A stretch of 64,000 nt of DNA, taken from positions 1,844,001 to 1,908,000 of the forward strand of contig NZ_CP029189.1 of NCBI RefSeq assembly GCF_008642275.1. Direction: 5' to 3'. Each line of letters begins with the position of its first letter. Positions within the stretch are counted from its first letter, which is position 1. Shown here piece after piece: positions 21,742-30,564 of this stretch. The stretch comes from Streptomyces venezuelae (GTDB taxonomy: Bacteria; Actinomycetota; Actinomycetes; Streptomycetales; Streptomycetaceae). The translations under genes were made by a program, and so were the position numbers. A model generated the notes under the pieces. It searched no databases and was not told the origin of the DNA. It saw only the letters and a program-made list of their open reading frames with translations.

Positions 21742-23703
21742 TCACGGACGGGTACGGTGCCGGGCCTCCGCGACTCGGTCCAGTGCCTGGTCGAGGACCC
21801 TGCTCCCCTGGGGCGGCAGGTCCGGTTCGAAGGTCCAGGCGTGATGGACCCAGGGGTCGGCGAGGTGGTTGTCGGGCACCGGAGAAAGCCGCATCAGGGA
21901 GCGCCACAGCGGGTCCAGCAGCGGCCCGTAGGCCGAGGCCTCGTCCCGGTCCGCGACCATCAGCAGGTGCACGCCGACCGCCGCGCCCTCGTCGGCGAGG
22001 TAGCGCAGCTGGGTGACGGCGCGGTCGTCGAAGCCGTGCGGGAAGTCATGCACGATCAGCAGCTGGTCGGCCGTGTCCACGTCCGGCGGCAGGTCCTCGG
22101 GGGCACCGGCCCGCAGCGCCATCTGTACGAGGTCCACCCTCCGGGTGAGCCGGGCCAGGGTCTGGGTGACCCCGGTGGCCCCGGCGGCGGGCGGGCCGGC
22201 CAGCACCCCGGCGCGGACGAGCGGCGCCAGGGAGGCGGATCCGGCCCCGGCCGCGTCGATGACGTGCACGGAGAACCGGTCGGCGGGGTGGACGGCGAGC
22301 AGCCGGACCGCCAGGGCGACGGCCATGTCCATGGCGACGCGGCGCAGCCGGTCGGTGTCCATGGTCATCGCGGCCTCGGAGCCGGTGCGGCCGTTGTCGA
22401 TCCAGAGTCCGCGCTCCAGCGGGACCCGGGTCAGCATGGGGATGCGCAGATCGGGCCGCTCGGGCAGGTGCAGGTCCCCCAGACGCAGGGCCAGCGGGCT
22501 CTCCTCGGGCGTGCGGTGACCGTGCCAGACGGGATTGTCCCAGCGGGCGTAGGCGGCCGGCAGCGCGGGCTCGACCACCTCGGACTCGGCGATCAGCTGG
22601 GCCAGGTCCCGGTCGAGGACGGCCTGGGCCTGGGCGACGAGCTCCTCGCGGCGGGCCCGCGCGGTGTCACGGGCGGCGTTCCCGGAACCGCCGAGGCGGT
22701 GGCGGGGGTCGGACAGCGCCTCGTCGAGCTCGCGGTCCATGCGGGAGTCCGCGAACTCCACGGCACTGCGGTAGGCGGCGACCGTGCGGGCCAGATCCTC
22801 GAACATCCCCCAGACCTGGTTGTAGAGCCGCTCCTCCATGGACCAGCCGCTGGCGTCCCCGGCGACGGGCCGCGGGTGCTGTCCGGGCTCCTGGGGTGTG
22901 GCGGCCCGCGGCGCGGGCTCGGGCGGCTCCGTACTGGCGCGGCGGCGCCGCGGGTGGGCGTAGCTGATGGTGGGCGGGGCGCCCCCGGTGTCACCACCGG
23001 GCGCGGGTCCGGGCGTACCGGCGTACGGGTGTCCGGAGACGGGGACCGGGTCCGGCGGTTCGGGGGCGGGAGCGGGGGGCTGCGCCGGGGTCTGCGGGGC
23101 GCGCAGGTCACCGACGAGGGTCGGCATGGCCGCGAGGGTGGCGTCGGCGCCCGCGGTGCGGGGCGTCGTACCGAGCGCGGCGGCGGCCAGCTCAGCGGCG
23201 GCCGGTGCGGGCAGCCCGCCGTCGGCGAGCAGGGCGCCGAGGCCCTCGGCGTAGCCCTGGCCCACGGCGCGGACCTTCCAGGCGCCCTGGCGCCGGTACA
23301 GCTCAAGGGCGACGACGGCCGTCTCGGCGTCGAGCCCGGTCATCGTGTAACCGGCGAGCTCGGCGCCCCCCGGGTCGGCCACGGCCACGTAGGCGGCCGG
23401 TACCGCGCCGAAGCGGACCGGGCCGCCGGGCGGGAGGACGAGCAGTACGCCGAGCCGGTGAACGTCCGCCGCGACCTCGTCGAGGTCGACGGGGAAGGTG
23501 TGCCGCTCGGCGAGCTCGCCCGGCGACTCGACGCCGGGGAGGGACCTGGCGCCCGGGTGGGCGAGTATCCCGTTGCCGGCGAGCCGGCCCTGTTCGTCGG
23601 CGAGCGTGGCCAGGGTGAGCACCGGCGTACCCGCCGAGACCCTGATCTCCACCCGGCTCTGGGACACGGGGTGGTTCTGCCCCCGGACCAGTTCGGCCGT
23701 CAT
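21742..23703 (-). CDS. TerD-domain protein fused to a large C-terminal domain
   Basis: A 653-residue protein. Residues about 15-190 are a TerD/stress-protein domain (SRVEIRVSAGTPVLTLATL ... TMTGLDAETAVVALELYR). A Pro-rich linker (about 195-285) leads to a helical segment (AARDTARARREELVAQAQ) and then a domain of about 260 residues containing RGLWIDNGRTGSEAAMTM and VVEPALPAAYARWDNP. That domain resembles the core of FtsK/EccC-type ATPases, but I see no Walker A motif. It may have lost ATPase activity. The ATG has GGAGGGG upstream. It lies between a TerD gene and terC, as in actinobacterial ter clusters. Role inferred: metal/stress sensing at the membrane. Confidence 0.78.
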   Translation of the reverse strand: MTAELVRGQNHPVSQSRVEIRVSAGTPVLTLATLADEQGRLAGNGILAHPGARSLPGVESPGELAERHTFPVDLDEVAADVHRLGVLLVLPPGGPVRFGAVPAAYVAVADPGGAELAGYTMTGLDAETAVVALELYRRQGAWKVRAVGQGYAEGLGALLADGGLPAPAAAELAAAALGTTPRTAGADATLAAMPTLVGDLRAPQTPAQPPAPAPEPPDPVPVSGHPYAGTPGPAPGGDTGGAPPTISYAHPRRRRASTEPPEPAPRAATPQEPGQHPRPVAGDASGWSMEERLYNQVWGMFEDLARTVAAYRSAVEFADSRMDRELDEALSDPRHRLGGSGNAARDTARARREELVAQAQAVLDRDLAQLIAESEVVEPALPAAYARWDNPVWHGHRTPEESPLALRLGDLHLPERPDLRIPMLTRVPLERGLWIDNGRTGSEAAMTMDTDRLRRVAMDMAVALAVRLLAVHPADRFSVHVIDAAGAGSASLAPLVRAGVLAGPPAAGATGVTQTLARLTRRVDLVQMALRAGAPEDLPPDVDTADQLLIVHDFPHGFDDRAVTQLRYLADEGAAVGVHLLMVADRDEASAYGPLLDPLWRSLMRLSPVPDNHLADPWVHHAWTFEPDLPPQGSRVLDQALDRVAEARHRTRP

Positions 23704-23746
23704 CGTGCAGCCCCTCCCCCGTGCCTTCTTCTCTTGTCCGGTACTG

Positions 23747-24325
23747 CTACAGGTGCGGCAGGATCGCCGGCATGAGGTCCTGGAAGGTGCGGCCGTTGGC
23801 CGGGTTCCCCAGGGCCGTCATCTGCCAGCCGGCGCCCGAGCGGGACACCTTGGCCATGATCTGCGCGGTGTACTGACCGCCGCCGTCGAGGGTGTACCGG
23901 GCCAGCTCCTGGCCGTTGGTCTCGTCGACGATGCGGCAGAACGCGTTCTGCACTTCCTGGAACGTCTGGCCGGTGAAGGAGTTCACCGTGAAGACGATCT
24001 GGTCGATGTGGACCGGCACGCGCTGGAGGTCGACGAGGATCGCCTCGTCGTCCCCGCCCTGGCCGACGCCGCCCACGAGGTTGTCACCGGTGTGGCGCAC
24101 GGAGCCGTCGTCGCTCTGCAGGTGCCGGAAGAAGACCACGTCGACGGGCTGCTTGTCGGCGAAGAGCACCGCCGAGGCGTCGAGGTCGATCTCCCGCGTC
24201 CGCGAGCCGAACAGTCCGCGGCGCTTCGCCGCCTGCCAGCCGAGGCCCATACGGACCGCGGTCAGCGTGCCTCCGTCCGCCTTCTGCAGACTGATGGCCT
24301 GACCCTTGGTCATGTTGACCGTCAC
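23747..24325 (-). CDS. TerD/TerE-family calcium-binding stress protein
   Basis: A 192-residue TerD-family protein, full family length. The typical opening (MTKGQAISLQKADGGTLTAVRMGLGW), DLDASAVLF, the acidic GGVGQGGDDEAILVDL calcium-binding region and VNSFTGQTFQEVQNAFCR are present. TerD proteins bind calcium and support stress and metal tolerance, often together with TerC. It lies 43 bp upstream of the larger TerD protein on the same strand, so the two are probably co-transcribed; terC follows under its own riboswitch-controlled promoter. Confidence 0.92.
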   Translation of the reverse strand: MTVNMTKGQAISLQKADGGTLTAVRMGLGWQAAKRRGLFGSRTREIDLDASAVLFADKQPVDVVFFRHLQSDDGSVRHTGDNLVGGVGQGGDDEAILVDLQRVPVHIDQIVFTVNSFTGQTFQEVQNAFCRIVDETNGQELARYTLDGGGQYTAQIMAKVSRSGAGWQMTALGNPANGRTFQDLMPAILPHL

Positions 24326-24397
24326 GTACTGTCCCCTCTCCCTGGCCCGCCATACGGCGGGCGTGCAGCGTGTACCTGCGGCTGTGACCCAACCCTA

Positions 24398-24416
24398 CTG
24401 ACCGGCCCCCGGTCAG
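24398..24416. terminator. Short hairpin at the uvrB stop codon
   Basis: CTGACCGG (24398-24405) and CCGGTCAG (24409-24416) form an 8-bp stem with a 3-nt loop that includes the uvrB stop codon. It is short but well placed to end the uvrB transcript before the TerD gene. Confidence 0.5.
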
Positions 24417-26569
24417 GCGAGGCCCGCTTCCTTCATCTGCCGCAACTCCTTCTTCAGCTCGCCCACCTCGTCCCGGATCCGGGCCGCGACCTCGAACTGG
24501 AGCTCGGCGGCCGCCCCGCGCATGCGCTCGGTCATCTGCTCGATGAGCGCGGCCAGTTCGGCTGCGGGCCGGTCGGTCGGCAGCTCGGCGCCCGCGGCGC
24601 CCTTCGCCCCCTTCGCGCCCTTTCCACCGGTCTTGCCCAGGGCCGCCCGGCCGCCGAGCGCCGGCACCGGGGCCTTGGCGCCCTTGCCCTCCTTGGCCTG
24701 CCGGTAGCCGGTACCGAGGAGCTCCTCGGTGTCCAGTTCCTCGCGGGCGATGGTGGCGACGATGTCGTTGATCTTCTTGCGCAGCGGCTGCGGGTCGATC
24801 CCGTTCGCCGTGTTGTAGGCGATCTGCTTCTCGCGGCGCCGGTTGGTCTCGTCGATGGCCTTCTCCATCGCCGGGGTCATCTTGTCCGCGTACATGTGGA
24901 CCTGGCCGGACACGTTGCGCGCGGCGCGGCCGATGGTCTGGATCAGGGAGGTCCCCGAGCGCAGGAAGCCCTCCTTGTCGGCGTCGAGGATCGCCACCAG
25001 GGACACCTCGGGCAGGTCCAGGCCCTCACGGAGCAGGTTGATGCCGACCAGGACGTCGTACTCGCCGGCCCGCAGCTCGCGCAGCAGCTCGATGCGGCGC
25101 AGGGTGTCCACGTCGCTGTGCAGGTACCGCACCTGGATGCCGAGCTCCAGGAAGTAGTCCGTGAGGTCCTCGGCCATCTTCTTGGTGAGGGTGGTGACGA
25201 GGATCCGCTCGTCCTTCTCGACCCGCTGCCGGATCTCGTGGACCAGGTCGTCGATCTGCCCCTCGGTCGGCTTGACCACGACCTCGGGGTCGATGAGGCC
25301 GGTGGGGCGGATGATCTGTTCGACGAAGCCGTCGCCGCGCGAGAGCTCGTACTTTCCGGGCGTCGCCGACAGGTAGACGGTCTGGCCGATGCGCTCCTGG
25401 AACTCCTCCCACTTCAGCGGCCGGTTGTCCAGGGCGGACGGCAGCCGGAAGCCGTGGTCGACCAGGGTGCGCTTGCGGGAGGCGTCACCCTCGTACATGG
25501 CGCCGATCTGCGGCACGGTGACGTGCGACTCGTCGATGACCAGGAGGAAGTCCTCCGGGAAGTAGTCGATGAGCGTGTTGGGCGCGGAGCCGCGCTCGCG
25601 GTCGTCCATGTGCAGCGAGTAGTTCTCGATGCCGGAGCAGGAGCCGATCTGGCGCATCATCTCCAGGTCGTACGTGGTGCGCATGCGCAGCCGCTGCGCC
25701 TCCAGCATCTTGCCCTGCTTCTCCAGCTCGGCGAGGCGCTCGGTCAGCTCCGCCTCGATGCCGCGGACCGCCTTCTCCATGCGCTCGGGGCCGGCGACGT
25801 AGTGGCTGGCGGGGAAGACGTACAGCTCGCGGTCCTCGCTGATGACCTCGCCGGTCAGCGGGTGCAGGGTGGAGAGGGCCTCGATCTCGTCGCCGAACAT
25901 TTCGATGCGGACGGCCAGTTCCTCGTAGACCGGGAAGATCTCGATCGTGTCCCCGCGCACGCGGAAGGTGCCGCGGGTGAAGGCGACGTCGTTGCGGGTG
26001 TACTGGATGTCCACGAAACGGCGCAGCAGCTGGTCCCGGTCGGTCTCCTCGCCCACCTTGAGGGAGACCATCCGGTCGACGTACTCCTGCGGGGTACCGA
26101 GACCGTAGATGCAGGACACGGAGGCGACGACGATCACGTCGCGCCGGGTCAGGAGCGAGTTCGTCGCGGAGTGGCGCAGCCGCTCCACCTCCTCGTTGAT
26201 CGAGGAGTCCTTCTCGATGTACGTGTCCGACTGCGGTACGTAGGCCTCGGGCTGGTAGTAGTCGTAGTACGAGACGAAGTACTCGACGGCGTTGTTCGGC
26301 AGGAGCTCGCGGAACTCGTTCGCCAGCTGGGCGGCGAGCGTCTTGTTCGGCGCCATGACCAGGGTGGGGCGCTGGAGCTTCTCGATCATCCAGGCGGTCG
26401 TCGCCGACTTGCCGGTGCCGGTCGCACCCAGCAGGACGACGTCCTTCTCACCTGCACGGATGCGCTTCTCCAGCTCGGCGATGGCCGCCGGCTGGTCGCC
26501 GCTGGGCTGGTAGGGGCTGACGACCTCGAAAGGCGCCACCGTGCGTTCGATCTTCGATACGGGCCGCAT
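24413..26569 (-). CDS. uvrB: Excinuclease ABC subunit B
   Basis: A 718-residue UvrB, the helicase-like core of nucleotide excision repair that receives damage from UvrA and recruits UvrC. Visible are Walker [10 protein letters not shown] (48-56), the damage-probing beta-hairpin [16 protein letters not shown]-type motif ([10 protein letters not shown]), QTIGRAARN, and the C-terminal UVR motif ([11 protein letters not shown]) that docks UvrC. A Gly/Lys/Ala-rich insert precedes the UVR motif. The ATG has no Shine-Dalgarno and lies 6 nt after the TACGGT -10 box of a damage-type promoter, so the mRNA should be leaderless. Confidence 0.97.
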   Translation of the reverse strand: MRPVSKIERTVAPFEVVSPYQPSGDQPAAIAELEKRIRAGEKDVVLLGATGTGKSATTAWMIEKLQRPTLVMAPNKTLAAQLANEFRELLPNNAVEYFVSYYDYYQPEAYVPQSDTYIEKDSSINEEVERLRHSATNSLLTRRDVIVVASVSCIYGLGTPQEYVDRMVSLKVGEETDRDQLLRRFVDIQYTRNDVAFTRGTFRVRGDTIEIFPVYEELAVRIEMFGDEIEALSTLHPLTGEVISEDRELYVFPASHYVAGPERMEKAVRGIEAELTERLAELEKQGKMLEAQRLRMRTTYDLEMMRQIGSCSGIENYSLHMDDRERGSAPNTLIDYFPEDFLLVIDESHVTVPQIGAMYEGDASRKRTLVDHGFRLPSALDNRPLKWEEFQERIGQTVYLSATPGKYELSRGDGFVEQIIRPTGLIDPEVVVKPTEGQIDDLVHEIRQRVEKDERILVTTLTKKMAEDLTDYFLELGIQVRYLHSDVDTLRRIELLRELRAGEYDVLVGINLLREGLDLPEVSLVAILDADKEGFLRSGTSLIQTIGRAARNVSGQVHMYADKMTPAMEKAIDETNRRREKQIAYNTANGIDPQPLRKKINDIVATIAREELDTEELLGTGYRQAKEGKGAKAPVPALGGRAALGKTGGKGAKGAKGAAGAELPTDRPAAELAALIEQMTERMRGAAAELQFEVAARIRDEVGELKKELRQMKEAGLA

Positions 26570-26575
26570 GGGTCA

Positions 26576-26598
26576 ACCGTACGACTCCCCACTGACAC
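26576..26598 (-). promoter_or_regulatory. RecA-NDp / PafBC-type promoter of uvrB
   Basis: On the minus strand GTGTCAGTG (26598-26590), 8 nt, TACGGT (26581-26576). Eight of nine positions fit TTGTCRGTG and the -10 fits TANNNT with exact spacing. Six nt separate the -10 box from the ATG, so transcription should begin at or beside the start codon. Confidence 0.78.
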
Positions 26599-26803
26599 TC
26601 ACGTGCCCCCGTGGGCCGGCGGCGCGCTCCGGCCGCTCCCGGCCGCCCGGACCGGCGTCATTCGTTCTGGTCCGTTTGTCGTAGTTCGGTGGCGGCTCGG
26701 TGATCTTCAACCCCATGATCGCGGTGAAGTGCATCGCCACAACGTCTGCCGCTCCGCACCCGTCTGACGCAGGAACAGGGCTCACGACCCGAGGAGAACG
26801 CAC

Positions 26804-27730
26804 ATGTACGTCCGACCCGCCGCCGCGGCCGCCGCCGCGTTCCTGGGCTTCACTCTCACCTTGCTGGGCGGGACGGCCTCGTACGCCGCCACCGGTCCCG
26901 GATCCGCGACCGGCGCCGGCACCGGTGCCACGACCGGCCGGGCCGCACTGGGGGGCCCCGTCGTGTACGCCCACCGGGGGGCCTCCGCGTACGCCCCGGA
27001 GAACACCCTCGACGCGATCGACCTGGCGGGGCAGATGGGCTTCGACTGGGTCGAGAACGACGTGCAGCGCACCCGGGACGGCGTGCTGGTGGTGATCCAC
27101 GACGACACCCTGGCCCGGACCACCGACGTCGAGCAGCGGTTCCCGAACCGCGCGCCCTGGAAGGTCCAGGACTTCACTGCGGCCGAGATCGCCCTGCTGG
27201 ACGCGGGCAGCTGGTTCGGCGAGGAGTACGCGGGCGCCTCGGTACCGACCCTGCGGCAGTACCTCGACCGGGTACAGCACAACCGGCAGAAGCTGCTGCT
27301 GGAGATCAAGAAGCCGGAGCTCTACCCCGGGATCGAGGAGCAGACCCTGAAGGTGCTGGAGGAGGCCGGCTGGCTCGACACGCGCCACGTCGCGCAGCGC
27401 CTGGTGGTGCAGAGTTTCAGCGCCGCCTCCGTGCGCATCGTGCACGGGCTGCGTCCGGACCTGGTGACGGCCTTCCTGGGCACCCCCACCATGGCGGACC
27501 TGCCGCACTACGCGGAGTTCACCGACCGGATCAACCCGTGGCACACGACGATCTCGGCCGAGTGGGTCTCGGCCGTGCACGGGCTGCGCGGCGCCCACGG
27601 CAAGACGATGGAGGTCGACACCTGGATCGTGGACGACGCGGCCACGGCACGGAAGGTGCAGGACATGGGGGTGGACGGGATCATCACCAACGCCCCGGAC
27701 GTGGTCCAGGACGCGGTCGGCGGGTTCTGA
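26804..27730 (+). CDS. Secreted glycerophosphodiester phosphodiesterase
   Basis: A 308-residue exported GDPD. A signal peptide (MYVRPAAAAAAAFLGFTLTLL) and an ATG-rich spacer precede the catalytic TIM barrel: AHRGASAYAPENT, ENDVQRTRDG and HDDTLARTTD contain the general acid-base histidines and metal-binding acids. It releases glycerol-3-phosphate from glycerophosphodiesters or teichoic acids outside the cell, typically for phosphate supply. GAGGAG precedes the ATG. It is divergent from uvrB across a 234-bp spacer. No PHO box was identified with confidence. Confidence 0.93.
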   Translation: MYVRPAAAAAAAFLGFTLTLLGGTASYAATGPGSATGAGTGATTGRAALGGPVVYAHRGASAYAPENTLDAIDLAGQMGFDWVENDVQRTRDGVLVVIHDDTLARTTDVEQRFPNRAPWKVQDFTAAEIALLDAGSWFGEEYAGASVPTLRQYLDRVQHNRQKLLLEIKKPELYPGIEEQTLKVLEEAGWLDTRHVAQRLVVQSFSAASVRIVHGLRPDLVTAFLGTPTMADLPHYAEFTDRINPWHTTISAEWVSAVHGLRGAHGKTMEVDTWIVDDAATARKVQDMGVDGIITNAPDVVQDAVGGF

Positions 27731-27821
27731 CCCCGGCCCGGCCCGGTCGGGTCGGACGGTGGGGGCGGGCGTGCAGGTGGGGAGGCGGGTGATCAGGCAG
27801 GCTTCCGCGACCGCGACCGCG

Positions 27822-27844
27822 GTGTCGGCGGGTGGTCGTACCGT
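27822..27844 (+). promoter_or_regulatory. Weaker RecA-NDp / PafBC-like promoter of the ogt gene
   Basis: GTGTCGGCG (27822-27830), 8 nt, TACCGT (27839-27844). Seven of nine positions fit the upstream consensus and the spacing and -10 fit exactly. The GTG start lies 6 nt after the -10 box, the same leaderless geometry as uvrB and polA. The two mismatches make this the least certain site of the set. Confidence 0.5.
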
Positions 27845-27850
27845 GGACGC

Positions 27851-28414
27851 GTGGACAGCACCGAGCGGCCCCGCGGGCCGCACCTCGAATGGACCGTCGT
27901 CGCCAGCGACATCGGCCCCCTGCTCCTGGCCGCGACCCCGGAGGGTCTGGTCCGGGTCGAGTTCCATGCCGAGCCGGACCGGGTCGACAGGATGATCGGC
28001 CCGCTCGTCTCCCGGCTCGGCGCCGACGCCCGGCGCCCCGCGCCCGGTGAGGAAGTGCTGCTGGCCGAGCCGATACGCCAGCTCACCGCGTACTTCAGGG
28101 GGGCGCTGCGCCGCTTCGAGCTGCCGCTGGACTGGCGCCTGAGCTCCGGCTTCAACCGGCAGGTGCTCCACGAGCTGGACCGCTCCGTGCCCTACGGATC
28201 GGTCGTCGGCTACGGGGAGCTGGCCGCCCGCGTCGGACAGCCCGGTGCCGCCCAGGCCGTGGGCAACGCCATGGGGTCGAACCCGCTGCCGCTGGTGGTG
28301 GCCTGCCACCGGGTCGTGGAGAACGACGGGGGCATCGGCGGATTCGGCGGTGGGGTGGAGACCAAGCGGCAGCTGCTCGCGCTGGAGGGCGTTCTCCCGC
28401 AGCCGCTGTTCTGA
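27851..28414 (+). CDS. ogt: Methylated-DNA-[protein]-cysteine S-methyltransferase (Ogt-type)
   Basis: A 187-residue suicidal alkyltransferase that repairs O6-alkylguanine by moving the alkyl group to its own Cys. The HTH core (VPYGSVVGYGELAARVGQPGA), the arginine-finger region AVGNAMGSNPLP and the acceptor Cys152 are present. The usual PCHR reads ACHR (VVACHRVVEN). The start is GTG, 6 nt after a -10-like TACCGT and without a Shine-Dalgarno. An N-terminal Ogt-type domain is present. Direct reversal repair placed beside nucleotide excision repair genes fits a damage locus. Confidence 0.92.
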   Translation: MDSTERPRGPHLEWTVVASDIGPLLLAATPEGLVRVEFHAEPDRVDRMIGPLVSRLGADARRPAPGEEVLLAEPIRQLTAYFRGALRRFELPLDWRLSSGFNRQVLHELDRSVPYGSVVGYGELAARVGQPGAAQAVGNAMGSNPLPLVVACHRVVENDGGIGGFGGGVETKRQLLALEGVLPQPLF

Positions 28415-28641
28415 CCCGGGCTCTGACCTGCGGACCCGTCCCACGGACCGGGCCGCGCTCGGCCCACGGACCGGGCCGCGGTCGCAGCGCGGCCGGGCCG
28501 GGCGCGGGCACGCTCCTGGCCGGGCTCCTGGACGGTTCCGCCGGGCGGTAAGGGCTGGCACACTGCGGCGGTGACTACTCCTGCCGCCGCACCCGGCCTC
28601 CCCACGTCCTCCGCGCCCCGTGTCACGCACCCGCGAAGCCG

Positions 28642-29952
28642 GTGTACGCCGTGACCGCCGCTCCCGGCACCGACCGGCCCGTGCGGCCCCTCGACGCGCC
28701 CGAGCTGGCCCGGCTGCAGCGCCGCACCTCCCGGGTCCTCATGGCCGGGCAGGTCCTCGGCGGCCTCGGCGTGCCGATCAGCATCGCCCTGGCTCCCGTA
28801 CTCGCCACCGAGGTCAGCGGCACCGAGGCGCTGTCCGGCGTCGCCTCCACCGCCGCGGTGATCGGCACGGCCCTCGTCTCGCTGCCGCTCGCCGCCCTGA
28901 TGAACGCGCGCGGCCGTCGCCCCGGGCTGGTCCTGGCCTACGGGATCGGTGCGGCCGGCGCGGTGCTGGTCGTCCTCGCCGCCACCATCAGGAGCTTCCC
29001 GCTGCTGCTGCTCGGCATGGCCGCCTTCGGCGCCGCCTCCTCCGCCAATCTGCAGGCCCGGTTCGCCGCCGCGGACCTCGCGGCCCCGGACCACCGGGCC
29101 CGGGCCATCTCGGTCGTGGTGTGGGCCTCGACCATCGGCGCGGTGCTCGGGCCGAACCTGTCCGCGCCGGCCAGTCGCAGCTTCGCCGGAACCGCGATAC
29201 CCGAGACGGCCGGCCCGTTCGTCTGGGCCGCCGCCGTCTTCCTGCTCACCGGCACGCTGATCGGCGTACTGCTGCGCCCCGACCCGCTGCTGACGGCCCG
29301 GGCGCTCGCCGCACCCGAGGAACAGACCCGCGAAGGCCGCTCGCTGCGGGCCGGCCTCGCCGCCGTGAAGGCCTCGCCACGGGCCCGGCTCGCCCTGCTC
29401 ACCGTCGCCGTGTCGCACACCACCATGGTCTCGATCATGGTGATGACCCCGGTGGACCTGAGCCACCACGGGGCCGGCCTGGAACTCATCGGGCTGGTGA
29501 TCAGCGGTCACATCGCGGGCATGTTCGCCTTCTCCCCCGTCATGGGCTGGCTCGCGGACCGGCTCGGCCGGCTTTCGGTGATCGGACTGGCCGCCGGGCT
29601 CCTGTCCGTCGCGGCGCTGCTCGCGGGAACGGCCGGGCCGAGCCACGGCCGCAGCGCGCTCGGGCTCTTCCTGCTCGGCCTCGGCTGGTCCGCCGGGATG
29701 GTGTCCGGTTCGGCCCTGCTGACGGACTCGGTGCCGCAGCCCGCGCGGGCCGCCGTACAGGGGCTGAGCGACCTCACGATGAACGCGGCCGCCGGCGTGG
29801 GCGGAGCGGCCGCCGGGCTGATCATGTCCGGGGCGGGCTACGGCTGGCTGAACGCCGTCGGCGCCGCGCTGCTGCTTCCGATGGCGGCACTCGCACTGTT
29901 CACGGCGCGCCGCCACCCGGTGCCCGCGTCCGCGAAGGGCGTCAGTAGCTGA
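28642..29952 (+). CDS. MFS efflux-type transporter
   Basis: A 436-residue, 12-helix major facilitator. Helix 1 opens MAGQVLGGLGVPISIALAPVLA and the loop-2/3 motif is NARGRRPGL; a second RLGRLSV loop lies in the C-terminal half. This resembles drug or metabolite exporters of actinomycetes; the substrate is unknown. The start is uncertain: GTG at 28642 or 28651. A 27-codon frame from GTG 28571 ends in a GTGA overlap with the 28651 GTG, which could be a coupling leader peptide. The 3' end overlaps the convergent cupin gene by 11 bp. Confidence 0.82.
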   Translation: MYAVTAAPGTDRPVRPLDAPELARLQRRTSRVLMAGQVLGGLGVPISIALAPVLATEVSGTEALSGVASTAAVIGTALVSLPLAALMNARGRRPGLVLAYGIGAAGAVLVVLAATIRSFPLLLLGMAAFGAASSANLQARFAAADLAAPDHRARAISVVVWASTIGAVLGPNLSAPASRSFAGTAIPETAGPFVWAAAVFLLTGTLIGVLLRPDPLLTARALAAPEEQTREGRSLRAGLAAVKASPRARLALLTVAVSHTTMVSIMVMTPVDLSHHGAGLELIGLVISGHIAGMFAFSPVMGWLADRLGRLSVIGLAAGLLSVAALLAGTAGPSHGRSALGLFLLGLGWSAGMVSGSALLTDSVPQPARAAVQGLSDLTMNAAAGVGGAAAGLIMSGAGYGWLNAVGAALLLPMAALALFTARRHPVPASAKGVSS

Positions 29953-30310
29953 TGTGGTAGGCCTTGCGCAGCGTCTCGTGCACGGTCCAGGTGGTCCGGT
30001 CGCCCTCGCGCAGCACGCAGGCGGAGCCGGGGCCGACCTCCAGGGTCCCGCCGCCCTCGACCTCGACGGTGGCGCGGCCGCTGACCACGACGAACAGCTC
30101 GTTCGCCTCGACGTCGGTGACGACACCGGGGGTGATCTGCCAGATCCCGCGCACCTGCTTGCCGTCCGCCGACTCCCACAGGACCTTGCCCGTCACGACG
30201 GGCTCGCCGGAGACGATCTGCCCGGGGTCGAGGTCGTCCGCCTCCAGTTCGACGTCCGCGACGGAGACGGAGAACGAGGCGGGTGCGGTGGAGTGATCAC
30301 TGGTGCTCAT
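29942..30310 (-). CDS. Small cupin-domain protein (DUF861 type)
   Basis: A 122-residue single-domain cupin of the (S)-ureidoglycine aminohydrolase-like DUF861 group. Motifs are GIWQITPGVVTDVEANELFVVVSGRATVEV (cited here only by its centre, ANELFVVVSGRATV) and VLREGDRTTWTVHETLRKAY. The typical DUF861 Trp and Glu are kept but few His ligands are seen, so metal binding is uncertain. TAGGCT lies 8 nt before the ATG, suggesting a leaderless message. Function unknown. Confidence 0.82.
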   Translation of the reverse strand: MSTSDHSTAPASFSVSVADVELEADDLDPGQIVSGEPVVTGKVLWESADGKQVRGIWQITPGVVTDVEANELFVVVSGRATVEVEGGGTLEVGPGSACVLREGDRTTWTVHETLRKAYHISY

Positions 30311-30564
30311 GGCGCGCCAGCCTAGTGCGGGCCGGCCCCTGGCGCGGTGACCACAGCGTCCAGCGACGGGCCGCCTGACGAGTCACCCTGTCCAGCGTTC
30401 GTCACCCCGGGCGCCCGGCGGCCGGTACCGGCTGATGGGAGCCGGTCCGGGAAGGCGCCGGGGCCGGTCCCGGTGACGTGGTGGGGGAACGCTACTCGGA
30501 CAGGTTGTGACGGGTGTGGCGGGAGAGCGTTTGGGGGCGCCGATCCCGTGCCATGGATGGGGAC

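Noticed and set aside
21272..21907. A 211-codon frame through the terC leader
   Set aside because: It runs through the riboswitch and overlaps terC out of frame; the RNA signals explain the conservation.
26570..26803. LexA/SOS box in the uvrB-GDPD spacer
   Set aside because: I looked for GAAC-N4-GTTC type palindromes; only half-sites are present, while the damage-type promoter explains regulation better.
28571..28654. 27-codon frame before the MFS gene as a separate gene
   Set aside because: It overlaps the next start as GTGA and could be a leader peptide, but without a ribosome binding site or conservation data I do not list it as a gene.
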